From Trichocoleus sp. FACHB-40 (GTDB lineage Bacteria > Cyanobacteriota > Cyanobacteriia > Cyanobacteriales > FACHB-T130), in contig NZ_JACJPF010000121.1 in NCBI RefSeq assembly GCF_014695915.1, forward strand, positions 1-42,369: 42,369 bases of DNA, in the 5' to 3' direction. Positions 1 to 8,288 of this stretch are shown one piece after another. Numbering within the stretch: the first letter of the stretch is position 1; each line of letters opens with the position of its first letter. The translations under genes were made by a program, and so were the position numbers. The notes beneath the pieces were generated by a model that did no database searches, was not told the DNA's origin, and saw nothing but the letters and a program-made list of their open reading frames with translations.

Positions 1-2
1 GG

Positions 3-107
3 TTCAACACGGGCATCAGTTGCTACGAGTCTAAACTCAGCATTGTTCGTGAGGCGGTGCGATCTTACTTAGCTGCTCCTTGGTTGTCCCTCTCACCAAC
101 TGCGTAA
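3..107 (+). CDS. Possible 3' end of an upstream gene (partial)
   Basis: One plus-strand frame stays open from the window edge to a TAA at 105-107 and would encode about 34 residues ending in SLSPTA. In many cyanobacteria the core-membrane linker gene apcE lies just upstream of apcA, so the end of such a gene would fit the position. I cannot match these residues to ApcE, and an open stretch this short occurs by chance. It is listed only because the gene would be cut by the window edge. Confidence 0.2.
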   Translation, partial: FNTGISCYESKLSIVREAVRSYLAAPWLSLSPTA

Positions 108-580
108 CTCCTGTCCCAATAGCTAAATAATTTTGTAACGCTGCCCTATGCCCTATTCTCACGTCGATGCCACGCAACCAAGTTGTTGACCTTGGTTTTG
201 GCACCAAGGGATGAAGGGCAGTCCTCCCCTACTGCGTGTTATGCCGCAGGAGAGAGTGGTTCACAAATCCCAGGCGCGATCGCTACCACTCAAGACTAGG
301 CGCGATCGCCTTCTGAAAGCCCCTAAATGAGGATAAATGTTAAAAAGTATTAAGAACAGACTTGGAATGTGAACGTAATGCCGCAGAATTATTTGCGGAA
401 GGTAGCTGAGTCTGAGGCGGTGTGTACCGACGGTTACGCTGAAAAATGCTAGAGATACTGAATCGCACACTTTAAGCGTAAAGTACATCTAATAGCAGCG
501 ATAAACTCAGACATTCCTTGCAGAATGCCAGTTTCAGCCTATCTGAATTAAAAACTTCTTTTGATTGGAGGAATCCAGAA
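108..580 (+). promoter_or_regulatory. Long leader and promoter region of apcABC
   Basis: About 470 bases without a credible gene lie before apcA. Long untranslated leaders with more than one start site are known for apc operons, so this stretch probably holds the operon promoter(s); I cannot place a -10 box with confidence. Visible structure includes a short inverted repeat CCTTGG (190-195) / CCAAGG (204-209), which could close the preceding transcript, and two copies of AGGCGCGATCGC at 272-283 and 298-309, both extended HIP1 sites. A minus-strand open frame at 261-488 looks fortuitous. Confidence 0.5.
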
Positions 581-1066
581 ATGAGTATCGTCACGAAATC
601 TATCGTGAATGCCGATGCCGAGGCTCGCTATCTCAGCCCAGGCGAATTAGACCGGATCAAGAACTTCGTCACCTCCGGCGAGAAGCGTCTGCGGATTGCC
701 CAAATGTTGACCGATTCCCGTGAGCGCATCGTTAAGCAAGCAGGCGACCAGCTGTTCCAAAAGCGTCCTGATGTTGTTTCCCCCGGTGGCAATGCCTACG
801 GCGAAGAAATGACCGCTACTTGCCTGCGCGACCTAGACTACTACCTGCGTCTAGTAACCTACGGAATCGTTTCCGGCGACGTTACTCCGATTGAAGAAAT
901 CGGTCTGGTTGGCGTTCGCGAAATGTACAAGTCTCTGGGTACCCCCATTGAAGCAGTCGCCGAAGGCATTCGCGCTATGAAGAATGCTGCTTCCTCAATG
1001 ATGTCTGGAGAAGAAGCTGCTGAAGCAGGTTCTTACTTCGACTACGTGATTGGTGCCATGCAGTAG
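581..1066 (+). CDS. apcA: Allophycocyanin alpha subunit
   Basis: This is the alpha chain of allophycocyanin, which pairs with ApcB to form the trimeric discs of the phycobilisome core that pass excitation energy to the photosystems on the stromal face of the thylakoid. The protein is 161 residues, the normal length. It has the GGN motif at 69-71 and Cys81 in [10 protein letters not shown], the thioether site for phycocyanobilin. The reading frame stays open upstream to 518, but the ATG at 581 is chosen because it gives the canonical [20 protein letters not shown] start and has a strong GGAGGA ribosome site at 567-572, eight bases away. It is the first gene of apcA-apcB-apcC, 61 bases before apcB. 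Identity is essentially certain. Confidence 0.98.
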   Translation: MSIVTKSIVNADAEARYLSPGELDRIKNFVTSGEKRLRIAQMLTDSRERIVKQAGDQLFQKRPDVVSPGGNAYGEEMTATCLRDLDYYLRLVTYGIVSGDVTPIEEIGLVGVREMYKSLGTPIEAVAEGIRAMKNAASSMMSGEEAAEAGSYFDYVIGAMQ

Positions 1067-1127
1067 GGTGTTTCCCCTTCCCTGCTCTTGATTTAGATCT
1101 GACTACGTGAGATAAGGAAACAAAAAA

Positions 1128-1613
1128 ATGCAAGACGCAATTACTGCTGTTATCAATTCCTCCGACGTTCAAGGCAAATACCTGGACACTGGTGCGTTAG
1201 AAAAGCTCAAGGGCTACTTCCAAACAGGCGAACTGCGGGTTCGTGCAGCAAGCACAATCAGCGCTAACGCCGCCACCATTGTTAAAGAAGCTGTTGCTAA
1301 GTCTCTGCTGTACTCGGACATCACCCGTCCCGGCGGCAATATGTACACCACCCGTCGCTATGCTGCTTGCATCCGCGACCTGGACTACTACCTCCGCTAT
1401 TCCACCTATGCCATGTTGGCTGGCGACCCATCCATTCTGGATGAGCGCGTGTTGAATGGTCTAAAAGAAACCTACAACTCTCTAGGCGTTCCCGTTGCTG
1501 CCACTGTGCAGTCTATCCAAGCCATGAAAGAAGTTACCGCCAGCTTGGTTGGTGCTGACGCTGGTAAGGAAATGGGCGTCTATTTTGACTACATCTGCTC
1601 TGGTTTGAGCTAA
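1128..1613 (+). CDS. apcB: Allophycocyanin beta subunit
   Basis: This is the beta chain of allophycocyanin and the partner of ApcA in the phycobilisome core. It is 161 residues, full length. Cys81 in [10 protein letters not shown] binds phycocyanobilin, and the preceding GGN at 69-71 contains the Asn that is N-methylated in beta-type phycobiliproteins. It begins [20 protein letters not shown] as in other ApcB proteins, with an AAGGA ribosome site upstream (TAAGGAAAC). Its sequence is clearly homologous to ApcA along its whole length. The 228-base gap to apcC holds a strong dyad that probably lets apcAB accumulate separately from apcABC. Confidence 0.98.
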   Translation: MQDAITAVINSSDVQGKYLDTGALEKLKGYFQTGELRVRAASTISANAATIVKEAVAKSLLYSDITRPGGNMYTTRRYAACIRDLDYYLRYSTYAMLAGDPSILDERVLNGLKETYNSLGVPVAATVQSIQAMKEVTASLVGADAGKEMGVYFDYICSGLS

Positions 1614-1687
1614 GCGATTTTCGATTAATCGCTGAAGTTCAACAGGCGAGCATTTTGTCTGGCGAAGTCTGGGAAGTTTGGAGTGAG

Positions 1688-1742
1688 TGCTAGCCCGTCA
1701 AAGGCTTGTTTAATTCAGTTAATGAGTTTTAACGGTCTAGCA
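1688..1742 (+). promoter_or_regulatory. Inverted repeat between apcB and apcC, likely attenuator or 3' end of apcAB mRNA
   Basis: The arm TGCTAGCCCGT (1688-1698) pairs with ACGGTCTAGCA (1732-1742) with one mismatch across a 33-base AT-rich loop. No run of T follows. In characterised apc operons a short abundant apcAB transcript and a less abundant apcABC transcript coexist, and hairpins in this gap set the ratio. The position fits that role; the mechanism here is inferred. Confidence 0.6.
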
Positions 1743-1841
1743 TTGACTCTTGACTCCCAGCCTTCTATATGATAGGGATGCGTAAATCCCTAGAGCGTTT
1801 CAAATCAAAAATTTACTCAGCTTAATAGGAGAAATACACCC

Positions 1842-2045
1842 ATGCGGATGTTTAAAATTACTGCCTGTGTCCCCAGCCAGACCCGTATTCGGACTCAGCG
1901 GGAGTTGCAAAACACTTATTTCACGAAACTGGTTCCCTACGAAAACTGGTTTCGCGAACAGCAGCGGATTATGAAAATGGGTGGAAAAATTGTTAAGGTT
2001 GAGTTAGCTACTGGTAAGCCTGGGGTCAATACTGGACTGCTTTAA
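1842..2045 (+). CDS. apcC: Phycobilisome small core linker (7.8 kDa)
   Basis: ApcC is the small linker bound to the central cavity of allophycocyanin trimers, where it stabilises the core cylinders and tunes energy transfer. The 67-residue protein begins MRMFKITACVPSQTRIRTQR and carries the CpcD/linker domain over nearly its whole length, as in all known ApcC. A ribosome site AGGAG sits at 1828-1832, nine bases before ATG. It is the last gene of the core operon and is followed by a strong hairpin. No unusual features. Confidence 0.97.
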   Translation: MRMFKITACVPSQTRIRTQRELQNTYFTKLVPYENWFREQQRIMKMGGKIVKVELATGKPGVNTGLL

Positions 2046-2086
2046 TTCCTTCTTTCGCAGGCTAATTTACAGAATTTTTAACAAAG

Positions 2087-2139
2087 GCGGCAGGAGTTTC
2101 CCTTTTAAACCCATAGGGTAAAAGTGAGACTCCTGCCGC
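2087..2139 (+). terminator. Terminator of the apcABC operon
   Basis: GCGGCAGGAGT (2087-2097) and ACTCCTGCCGC (2129-2139) form an 11-bp perfect, GC-rich stem. The enclosed 31 bases contain a smaller hairpin (ACCCATAGGGT). There is no T-run downstream, which is common for cyanobacterial transcript ends. Confidence 0.8.
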
Positions 2140-2252
2140 ACAGTGTTTAGAGGTTAAATAAATACGGTTCACTTAGACTTAAAAATCAAAGACCTGCTAC
2201 AACTCTGTATCTGGGTTTAAAGGGGTTTGCTTTTGCGCCTTAAATTGCTATC

Positions 2253-3494
2253 ATGCAGCGATTGAATGTCACTTCAAAAGCCACGTCCTTTGTGAATTTA
2301 CGTCAGCTAGTTCCCTTTTTTAATCCCGCCGTCCAAGATTGGGCAATAGATGCCCGGTTGTTGAGGTGGCTGACCTTCCTCTGGCTATTTATCGGCTTAG
2401 TGGTTCTGTTCTCAGCATCTTATCCCAGTGGGGATGCTGAGTATGGGGATGGACTGTACTACTTCAAGCGACAAATTATCTCGGTGATGCTGGGGCTATT
2501 GGTATTTAACGTGGTGGTAAATTTCCCCCTGCGTCATTTACTGGGAATAGCCAATTGGTGTGTGATACTGCTGCTGGGGGTAATTTTCGTCACTCTAATT
2601 CCGGGAGTAGGAACCACAACTAATGGTGCAACGCGCTGGATTGCCTTGGGGCCGTTTCCCCTGCAACCTTCTGAGTTGATTAAGCCGTTTTTGGTGTTGC
2701 AAAGCGCTCGCATTTTTGGAAACTGGGATAGGCTGACTTGGAGGGTGCGATTGACGTGGCTGTTTATTTTTTGCTGCGTACTTTTGGGAATTATCCTACA
2801 GCCGAACTTGAGTACAACTGCGCTGTGCGGAATGACTTTGTGGCTGATTGCGCTTGCGGCTGGGTTGCCTTTTTCCTATTTAGGGGGAACGGCGCTGGGC
2901 GGGTTGCTTTTGGCAACAATTAGTATCAGCGTGAAGGAATATCAGCGGCGGCGGGTGATGTCGTTTCTCAATCCTTGGGCTGATCCGATGCAAGATGGAT
3001 ACCAGCTGGTTCAAAGTTTACTGGCGGTAGGGTCTGGCGGTACTTGGGGGTCTGGTTTTGGGTTGTCGCAACAGAAGCTGTTTTATTTGCCGATTCAGTA
3101 CACGGATTTTATTTTTGCGGTGTATGCAGAGGAGTTCGGCTTTGCAGGCAGTTTGCTGTTGATAGTGTTGCTGATGGCTTATGCGACGCTGGCGCTGATG
3201 GTGGCAATGAGGGCTAAAACTCCCATTCATCGGTTGGTGGCAATTGGAACAATGGTTTTGATGGTGGGGCAGTCGCTGCTGAATATTGGTGTTGCTACAG
3301 GCGTTTTGCCTACAACTGGTTTGCCGTTGCCGTTGTTTAGCTATGGTGGCAATTCGATGATTGCGAGTTTGATGGCGGCGGGGCTGTTGATTCGAGTGGC
3401 GAGAGAAAGTAGTGAGGCTGAGGTTGTGCCTTTGCAGGGGCGGAGGTTTGTTCAGGGGCGATCGCGTCGGGTTATCCAAAAGCCCAATGCTTAG
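2253..3494 (+). CDS. ftsW: SEDS-family peptidoglycan glycosyltransferase, FtsW type
   Basis: FtsW polymerises lipid II into septal glycan strands together with a class b penicillin-binding protein during cell division, in the cytoplasmic membrane. The 413-residue protein has about ten hydrophobic helices and the family signatures QPSELIKP (138-145), DGYQ with NPW before it (240-252), a conserved Asp in QYTDFIFA (D285), and PTTGLPLPLFSYGGNS (353-368). The C-terminal 30 residues are basic and cytoplasmic. RodA is the close alternative; the extended PTTGLPLPLFSYGGNS loop and cyanobacterial convention favour FtsW. It lies about 115 bases after the apc terminator and 87 bases before ccdA, so it may be co-transcribed with the cytochrome genes by position only. 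A 166-codon antisense frame inside it is a coding shadow. Confidence 0.9.
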   Translation: MQRLNVTSKATSFVNLRQLVPFFNPAVQDWAIDARLLRWLTFLWLFIGLVVLFSASYPSGDAEYGDGLYYFKRQIISVMLGLLVFNVVVNFPLRHLLGIANWCVILLLGVIFVTLIPGVGTTTNGATRWIALGPFPLQPSELIKPFLVLQSARIFGNWDRLTWRVRLTWLFIFCCVLLGIILQPNLSTTALCGMTLWLIALAAGLPFSYLGGTALGGLLLATISISVKEYQRRRVMSFLNPWADPMQDGYQLVQSLLAVGSGGTWGSGFGLSQQKLFYLPIQYTDFIFAVYAEEFGFAGSLLLIVLLMAYATLALMVAMRAKTPIHRLVAIGTMVLMVGQSLLNIGVATGVLPTTGLPLPLFSYGGNSMIASLMAAGLLIRVARESSEAEVVPLQGRRFVQGRSRRVIQKPNA

Positions 3495-3581
3495 ATGAGG
3501 TCTTGGGGTTGCCCACAAAAATCACCAGTCTAAGTGAGCTAAAATTCAAGCAGAGCAAGCATTTTACACGCCAACTGCCCC

Positions 3582-4316
3582 ATGTTTGAAACTCTCTCTA
3601 CTAGACTTTATGAATTAGAACAATTTGCTAATCACCTCGTCTCTACTCAGCTGACACATTTGGGCTTTCTCAGCATCGCAGTAATTTTTGCAGCAGGGTT
3701 ATTTACCAGCCTGACACCCTGTATGCTTTCGATGTTGCCAATTACCATTGGCTACATTGGGGGATATGAAACTAAAAGTCGCCTGCAAGCCGCGGCCCAA
3801 TCGACTTGGTTTTCACTCGGATTGGCAACGACGCTGGCGGGTTTGGGAATCTTGGCAGGTTTAGTAGGACGAGTTTACGGTCAGGTAGGATTCGGTTTGC
3901 CGATAATTGTCAGTCTTTTGGCAATCCTGATGGGGTTAAATTTACTCGAAGCATTGCCTTTACAGTTGCCTGCTTGGGGTGGTTTTGAATGGATTTCTAA
4001 AGACTTACCAGAGGGTGTCCGTTCTTATCTAATTGGCTTAACTTTTGGGGTGATAGCTTCCCCTTGCAGTACCCCTGTTTTGGCAACTTTGTTGGGTTGG
4101 GTTGCCACGACGCAGGATTTTGTGTTAGGTGGAGTTTTGCTGCTATCCTATACGGCGGGATACGTCGCACCTTTGATTTTGGCGGGGACTTTTACTGCTT
4201 CTATTAAAAAGTTGCTGGAGTTGCGTCAATGGTCTGGTTGGATAAACCCGGTTAGCGGCGCTTTGTTGGTGGGATTTGGTGTGTTTTCACTGCTATCTCG
4301 GCTTCCTGTAGGTTAA
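3582..4316 (+). CDS. ccdA: Cytochrome c biogenesis protein CcdA (thiol-disulfide transporter)
   Basis: CcdA passes reducing equivalents across the thylakoid/cytoplasmic membrane to keep apocytochrome c haem-binding cysteines reduced for System II maturation. The 244-residue protein has about six membrane helices and the two family motifs with the redox cysteines: TPCMLSMLPITIGY (Cys about 47) and ASPCSTPVLATLLGW (Cys about 164). Length and motifs match the CcdA/DsbD-core family. It is followed after 60 bases by ccs1, its functional partner, in the same orientation, which supports the assignment over other DsbD-like proteins. Confidence 0.93.
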   Translation: MFETLSTRLYELEQFANHLVSTQLTHLGFLSIAVIFAAGLFTSLTPCMLSMLPITIGYIGGYETKSRLQAAAQSTWFSLGLATTLAGLGILAGLVGRVYGQVGFGLPIIVSLLAILMGLNLLEALPLQLPAWGGFEWISKDLPEGVRSYLIGLTFGVIASPCSTPVLATLLGWVATTQDFVLGGVLLLSYTAGYVAPLILAGTFTASIKKLLELRQWSGWINPVSGALLVGFGVFSLLSRLPVG

Positions 4317-4372
4317 TAGCTAATGGTAATAAAAACAATTAGCTATTAGCTATTACCTATTAGCAATTATCA
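4313..4372. repeat. TAGCTAT-type intergenic repeat between ccdA and ccs1
   Basis: The 60-base gap is made of variants of TTAGCTATTAG/TAATAGCTAATGG in both orientations, with the left GCTAATGGTAAT opposed by ATTACCTATTAGC. Heptamer-based, hairpin-forming AT-rich repeats of this sort are common between cyanobacterial genes. It may shape the ccdA-ccs1 mRNA, or be neutral. Confidence 0.5.
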
Positions 4373-4376
4373 AAAA

Positions 4377-5765
4377 ATGACTGGAAAAGATTCTTTTTTA
4401 TCAAATTTGGTGTCAACTCCCAAAAATTTCTTTCAGCGCGAGTTGTTACCGTTGCTCTCCGATTTGCGGTTAGCGATCGCGCTGCTACTAGCGATCGCAT
4501 TCTTCAGCATCTCTGGTACGGTGATCGAACAAGGTCAATCTCCCGCTTTCTACCAAGCTAACTATCCAGAACATCCCGCCCTGTTCGGTTTCCTGACTTG
4601 GAAGGTAATTCAGGTAATCGGATTGGATCATGTATATCGTACTTGGTGGTTTTTGTCAATAATGATTTTGTTCGGCAGCAGCTTAACCGCCTGTACCTTT
4701 ACTCGCCAGTTTCCAGCTTTGAAAGCTGCGCGGCGGTGGAAGTTTTACGACCAACCCCGACAGTTTGAGAAACTTGCCTTAAGTGCGGAACTAGATAGAG
4801 GTTCGCTGAGTACACTTACCCAGTTGTTGCAGCAACGACGCTACAAAGTTTTTCAAGAAGGAGATACACTTTACGCCCGTAAGGGAATTGTTGGTCGCAT
4901 TGGCCCAATTGTGGTTCATGCCAGTATGTTACTGATTCTGGCGGGGGCGATTTGGGGGTCAATCACCGGATTTGTGGCACAGGAAATGGTGCCAAGCGGT
5001 GAAACTTTTCAGGTGAAAAATATTATTGAAGCTGGTTCCTGGGCGCTGCCACAAGTTCCCAAAGATTGGTCGGTGCGGGTGAATCGCTTCTGGATTGACT
5101 ATACACCAGAAGGTAGAATTGACCAGTTTTACTCGGATTTGTCGGTGCTGGACAATAGAGGGCAAGAAGTTGACCATAAGACGATTCACGTCAATCAGCC
5201 GTTGCGCTACAAAGGCGTGACGTTCTATCAAACTGATTGGGGAGTCGCAGCTATCCAGGTAAAGTTGAACAATAGCCCGGTTTTACAGTTACCAATGTCT
5301 TTATTAGATACTGGTGGTAGGGGTAGAATTTGGGGAACTTGGATTCCTACTAAACCAGATTTGAGTGAGGGAGTTTCCCTGCTGGCGAAAGATTTACAGG
5401 GAACGCTGCTACTTTATGATGCTAAAGGTCAGCTGATTAACACGGTTCGCTCTGGGATGTCGGTAGACGTTAATAAGGTGAAGCTGACTATTACTGATGT
5501 TGTTGGTAGCACTGGCTTACAAATCAAAGCAGATCCAGGTATTCCGATGGTTTATGCTGGCTTTGGCTTGCTGATGTTGGGTGTGGTGATGAGTTACTTT
5601 TCCCACTCGCAAATTTGGGCTTTGCAAGAAGGCGATCGCTTCTATGTTGGTGGCAGAACCAATCGGGCGCAAGTTGCCTTTGAGCGAGAATTAATTGATA
5701 TTCTCGATAAACTGGCGCACTCAAAGGCAGAAGTTCCAGTTGTTAAGGCTCAAGCGATCGCTTAA
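4377..5765 (+). CDS. ccs1: Cytochrome c biogenesis protein Ccs1/ResB
   Basis: Ccs1 (ResB) forms with CcsA the System II haem delivery and ligation complex that attaches haem to c-type cytochromes on the lumenal side. The 462-residue protein shows the usual plan: an N-terminal membrane part with [18 protein letters not shown] (about 47-64), two further helices, a helix with the conserved His in [17 protein letters not shown] (about 180-196), a large lumenal domain, and a last helix near 390-412. Length is typical. It directly follows ccdA. CcsA is not in the window. A bidirectional terminator at 5784-5816 separates it from the convergent response-regulator gene. Confidence 0.93.
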   Translation: MTGKDSFLSNLVSTPKNFFQRELLPLLSDLRLAIALLLAIAFFSISGTVIEQGQSPAFYQANYPEHPALFGFLTWKVIQVIGLDHVYRTWWFLSIMILFGSSLTACTFTRQFPALKAARRWKFYDQPRQFEKLALSAELDRGSLSTLTQLLQQRRYKVFQEGDTLYARKGIVGRIGPIVVHASMLLILAGAIWGSITGFVAQEMVPSGETFQVKNIIEAGSWALPQVPKDWSVRVNRFWIDYTPEGRIDQFYSDLSVLDNRGQEVDHKTIHVNQPLRYKGVTFYQTDWGVAAIQVKLNNSPVLQLPMSLLDTGGRGRIWGTWIPTKPDLSEGVSLLAKDLQGTLLLYDAKGQLINTVRSGMSVDVNKVKLTITDVVGSTGLQIKADPGIPMVYAGFGLLMLGVVMSYFSHSQIWALQEGDRFYVGGRTNRAQVAFERELIDILDKLAHSKAEVPVVKAQAIA

Positions 5766-5783
5766 TCCGGTTCACCTATTTCT

Positions 5784-5816
5784 AGCTGGGAAGGAAGCAG
5801 AGTCTCCTTCCCAGCT
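5784..5816. terminator. Bidirectional terminator between ccs1 and the response regulator
   Basis: AGCTGGGAAGGA (5784-5795) and TCCTTCCCAGCT (5805-5816) form a perfect 12-bp stem with a 9-base loop. It sits between two convergent genes and could end both transcripts. Confidence 0.8.
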
Positions 5817-5861
5817 TTCCCAGACTCAGCCTGAGAACGAGGAAATGGGCTTTTATAATAC

Positions 5862-7016
5862 TCAGGACTCAGCACTTTTCTTTGGCAGGTGCTTTTTGAG
5901 GACTTGCAGAACTTGCTTGCTTTCAAAAGGTTTGGTTAAAAAATCATTTGCACCGACAAACTTTGAGCGTACCCGGTTAATCAAACCATCGCAACTGGTG
6001 AGAATAACTACGGGAGTCTGGCGAAAAGCAGAACTGTTCCGCAGAAAACTACAAACATTATAACCATCAGTTCTTGGCATCACTAAATCCAAAAAAATCA
6101 GGTCTGGTTTGTGCTTGGCGAGGGTAGCAACCCCTTGAATGGGATCTTGAATGTACACTACTCGGTAGCCAGCCGGGATAAGAATCTCTTTTAAATATTC
6201 TCCCACCATAGGAGAGTCGTCCACACAAGCGATCGTAGACTCACTTTTCCTAATGGCATCAATTAGATAACTGGGTGCTAAGGGGGGAGGAAAATCTGGC
6301 ACTGTTTGCAGTTCCACTACCCCTTGTTGGTAGAAGTGATGCAACAGACGAGCTACTCTGGTAAGCGGTTGCTTCATCTTCAAAGCCAGATCCCAAATGG
6401 TGTATCGACCATTGAATAAGGCAGTTAAATTAAGAAAAGTATCTACAGAACATTGGGTCACATCAGACGGAGACTGCTTAAGGACAGGTGCCATTTCTGG
6501 ATCGAGATAGCTGACTCCGAAACCTTGCCATTGCTGATAAAGGTGTTGGCTTTGCTGGATAAGGTGCTGAATTTCCAAGAAACACAAGGTGAGGTAAAAA
6601 GGAAGTCGCGGCTCCTGATATTCGCGATCGCGCCAACACCCTGACAAACTCGGCTAGCGGATCATGGAGAACAAGACTTCTTGCGTACTCTCACACATCA
6701 CTGCTTTAACTTGAGCCGCACTCAAGTGACCTTGAGCGATCCCTTGATGCAGCAGCTGGCATTCTCAAAGTTGGGTGATAGCTAGTTGGTCGTTTTCAAC
6801 TTTCCAATCCGGACAGTGGTGTTTCAAAGCTCGTTGCCAACGTCGGACTCGATGAGTTTCCCCAACGGCATAAACTAATTGACCGAGGAAAAAGCAAAGT
6901 CGCCATTGAGGAGTCCTGTAACCGACAATCAACTCTCCGGTAGCTTGCTTCTGGTTAATAGCAACGATCTGCCGCTCTAGCTTTGTCAATCCTGAATATA
7001 TCGGCAATGTCTGCAT
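5862..7016 (-). pseudogene. PatA/PilG-type response regulator interrupted by two in-frame stops
   Basis: Proteins of this type have an N-terminal DUF4388 (PATAN) domain, a middle helical part and a C-terminal CheY-like receiver, and act in motility, phototaxis or heterocyst patterning. Here the same frame runs from ATG 7016 to the stop at 5862, with a total size (about 384 residues) normal for the family, but a TGA at 6767-6765 falls after the first domain and a TAG at 6656-6654 falls 36 codons later. The codons between and after the stops continue the homologous protein (ECQLLHQGIAQGHLSAAQVK, then FSMIR). The receiver half, which could start at TTG 6647, keeps every key residue: the acidic pair DD, the phospho-acceptor Asp in IFLDLVMPRTDG, Thr in VILTS and Lys in FLTKPF. 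No frameshift has accumulated, so inactivation is recent, or the stops are sequence errors. A separately translated receiver is possible. Confidence 0.8.
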
Positions 7017-7170
7017 AAACACCAAATCGCCAAGTGCTTTTTCTGGAGACTCCTATATCAGCCTAAAGGCAGATGCAAAGTATCCTAAAGGGTATAGTTA
7101 GTGATTTTATTGGTGGCGTTTGATGAAAGCTTAGGTAAAGTCACCGTTAGTAGATGTGTAAGGGAAAGGA

Positions 7171-7206
7171 AAAAGGCAAAAAAAAGAATCCTTTTTTTTG
7201 CCTTTT
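7171..7206 (-). terminator. Terminator downstream of queF
   Basis: AAAAGGCAAAAAAAAG (7171-7186) and CTTTTTTTTGCCTTTT (7191-7206) form a perfect 16-bp stem with a 4-base loop. On the minus strand it lies just after the queF stop codon and is followed by TTTTTCC, as in an intrinsic terminator. Confidence 0.85.
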
Positions 7207-7220
7207 AGTTGCCAATCCCT

Positions 7221-7634
7221 TTATTTCTGGTGACGGACTTCGATAACTGTGTGGACATTGCCACGGGGAGTAAAATCACCTTTGATCGTTACTTCTAGGG
7301 GATCGCAGGCAGCTACAAAGTCATCGAGAATTTGATTGACGGATTCTTCGTGGGAGATGTAGCGATCGCGGTAACTATTTATATACAGTTTGATCGCCTT
7401 CAGTTCTACCACCCGCTCATTAGGTACATAAGTAACGTGGATGGTGGCAAAGTCAGGATACCCAGAAAAAGGACACTTACACGTAAACTCTGGCAATGTG
7501 ATGTGAATGTCGTAGCGGCGTCCGACTCGCGGATTGGGGAACGTAATTAATTGTCCCTCGGCAATCTCTCGTTCGCCATATTTCATTTCTGGCGGTGTCT
7601 CAGGCGATGGTTGTTGAATTGGCGATTTACTCAT
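7221..7634 (-). CDS. queF: NADPH-dependent preQ0 reductase
   Basis: QueF reduces the nitrile of 7-cyano-7-deazaguanine (preQ0) to the aminomethyl of preQ1 in queuosine synthesis for tRNA wobble positions, in the cytoplasm. The 137-residue protein is the short unimodular type of the tunnelling fold. It has the catalytic cysteine in CKCPFSGYPDF (Cys54, with Asp61), the family motif ELKAIKLY (77-84) and the substrate-binding His-Glu in RYISHEE (95-96). Length and motifs are normal. The ATG at 7634 is the only strong start. It stands alone between two minus-strand genes, with its own terminator. Confidence 0.95.
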   Translation of the reverse strand: MSKSPIQQPSPETPPEMKYGEREIAEGQLITFPNPRVGRRYDIHITLPEFTCKCPFSGYPDFATIHVTYVPNERVVELKAIKLYINSYRDRYISHEESVNQILDDFVAACDPLEVTIKGDFTPRGNVHTVIEVRHQK

Positions 7635-7660
7635 CAGTAGTTGTTAGCGAGCGTTGGTCA

Positions 7661-7710
7661 TTGGTTATTGGTCATTAGCCTTTTAAAACAAGCTAATGAC
7701 TAATAACTAA
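7661..7710. repeat. Long inverted repeat of TGGTCATTAGC type
   Basis: TTGGTTATTGGTCATTAGC (7661-7679) faces GCTAATGACTAATAACTAA (7692-7710), 17 of 19 positions complementary, the other two being G-T pairs that would wobble in plus-strand RNA but be A-C mismatches in the minus-strand transcript. The loop is 12 bases. It occupies the gap upstream of queF. Similar degenerate heptamer repeats fill many cyanobacterial intergenic spaces. It may end the transcript of the cysteine-motif gene. Confidence 0.55.
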
Positions 7711-7714
7711 AAAC

Positions 7715-8131
7715 TCAAAAAATATCTCTGGAGGTAGAAGAGTCTTTACCAAAAGATTCCCAGTCAGGACAATTTTTATCTTCCCAACCATAAGGGTGCA
7801 TCCCGCAGACTAATAAGTTACCGCTGTAAACTTGACCGTGGTAATTACGGCAACCAATACAAGCCGGGTGTTTGTGTGCTGTGGGTTCAACTGTATCCAC
7901 TATATAAGTGAAAGACTGATCTGTCTCGTTGACTATTTCTTCAAAGTCTAAATAAATCTCTGCCAGTGGTTCAAATATTTCCTGCAAACACTGGTCGATA
8001 TCTGTTCCGATGACGCTTTGCACGTTTTCGGCAACTTCGTCTACTAATTCTGTTATGCCAATGAAGAATTGCTCTACTTCATAAGCCACTGCTTCCAGCA
8101 TCTCGAAAAAATCTTTTTGCAAGTCTTCCAT
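7715..8131 (-). CDS. Conserved cyanobacterial protein with C-terminal cysteine motif
   Basis: I do not recognise a named family. The 138-residue product has an acidic, helical N-terminal two thirds (Glu, Asp and hydrophobics in heptad-like spacing, residues 1-80) and a C-terminal segment with four conserved-looking cysteines: HPACIGCRNYHG, then LVCGMHPYGWED and NCPDWESF (about 90-126). Such Cys-x2-Cys...Cys...Cys spacing with His and Trp suggests a small metal (zinc or Fe-S) site. The rest could bind a partner as a helical bundle. No membrane segment or signal peptide. The ATG at 8131 is the only good start. Role unknown. Confidence 0.7.
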   Translation of the reverse strand: MEDLQKDFFEMLEAVAYEVEQFFIGITELVDEVAENVQSVIGTDIDQCLQEIFEPLAEIYLDFEEIVNETDQSFTYIVDTVEPTAHKHPACIGCRNYHGQVYSGNLLVCGMHPYGWEDKNCPDWESFGKDSSTSRDIF

Positions 8132-8288
8132 TTTGAATACTCAGCACAAGAGCATTAATTTTTACCAGCTACGCAGCCGGAGCCAACCGAATCAATCAGC
8201 AATCGTTGATTTTAATAGCGCGATGCCAATTATTCGCCCAGATGCGTAGCCGCGCATCCGTTGCCTCGCGCTTCTTTTTGTTGCTGGA

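Noticed and set aside
261-488. 75-codon minus-strand frame in the apcA leader
   Set aside because: No family likeness, no ribosome site, and it crosses HIP1 repeats and the promoter area.
3018-3518. 166-codon antisense frame within ftsW
   Set aside because: It mirrors the codon structure of ftsW, has a composition rich in His, Gln and Arg unlike a real protein, and no ribosome site.
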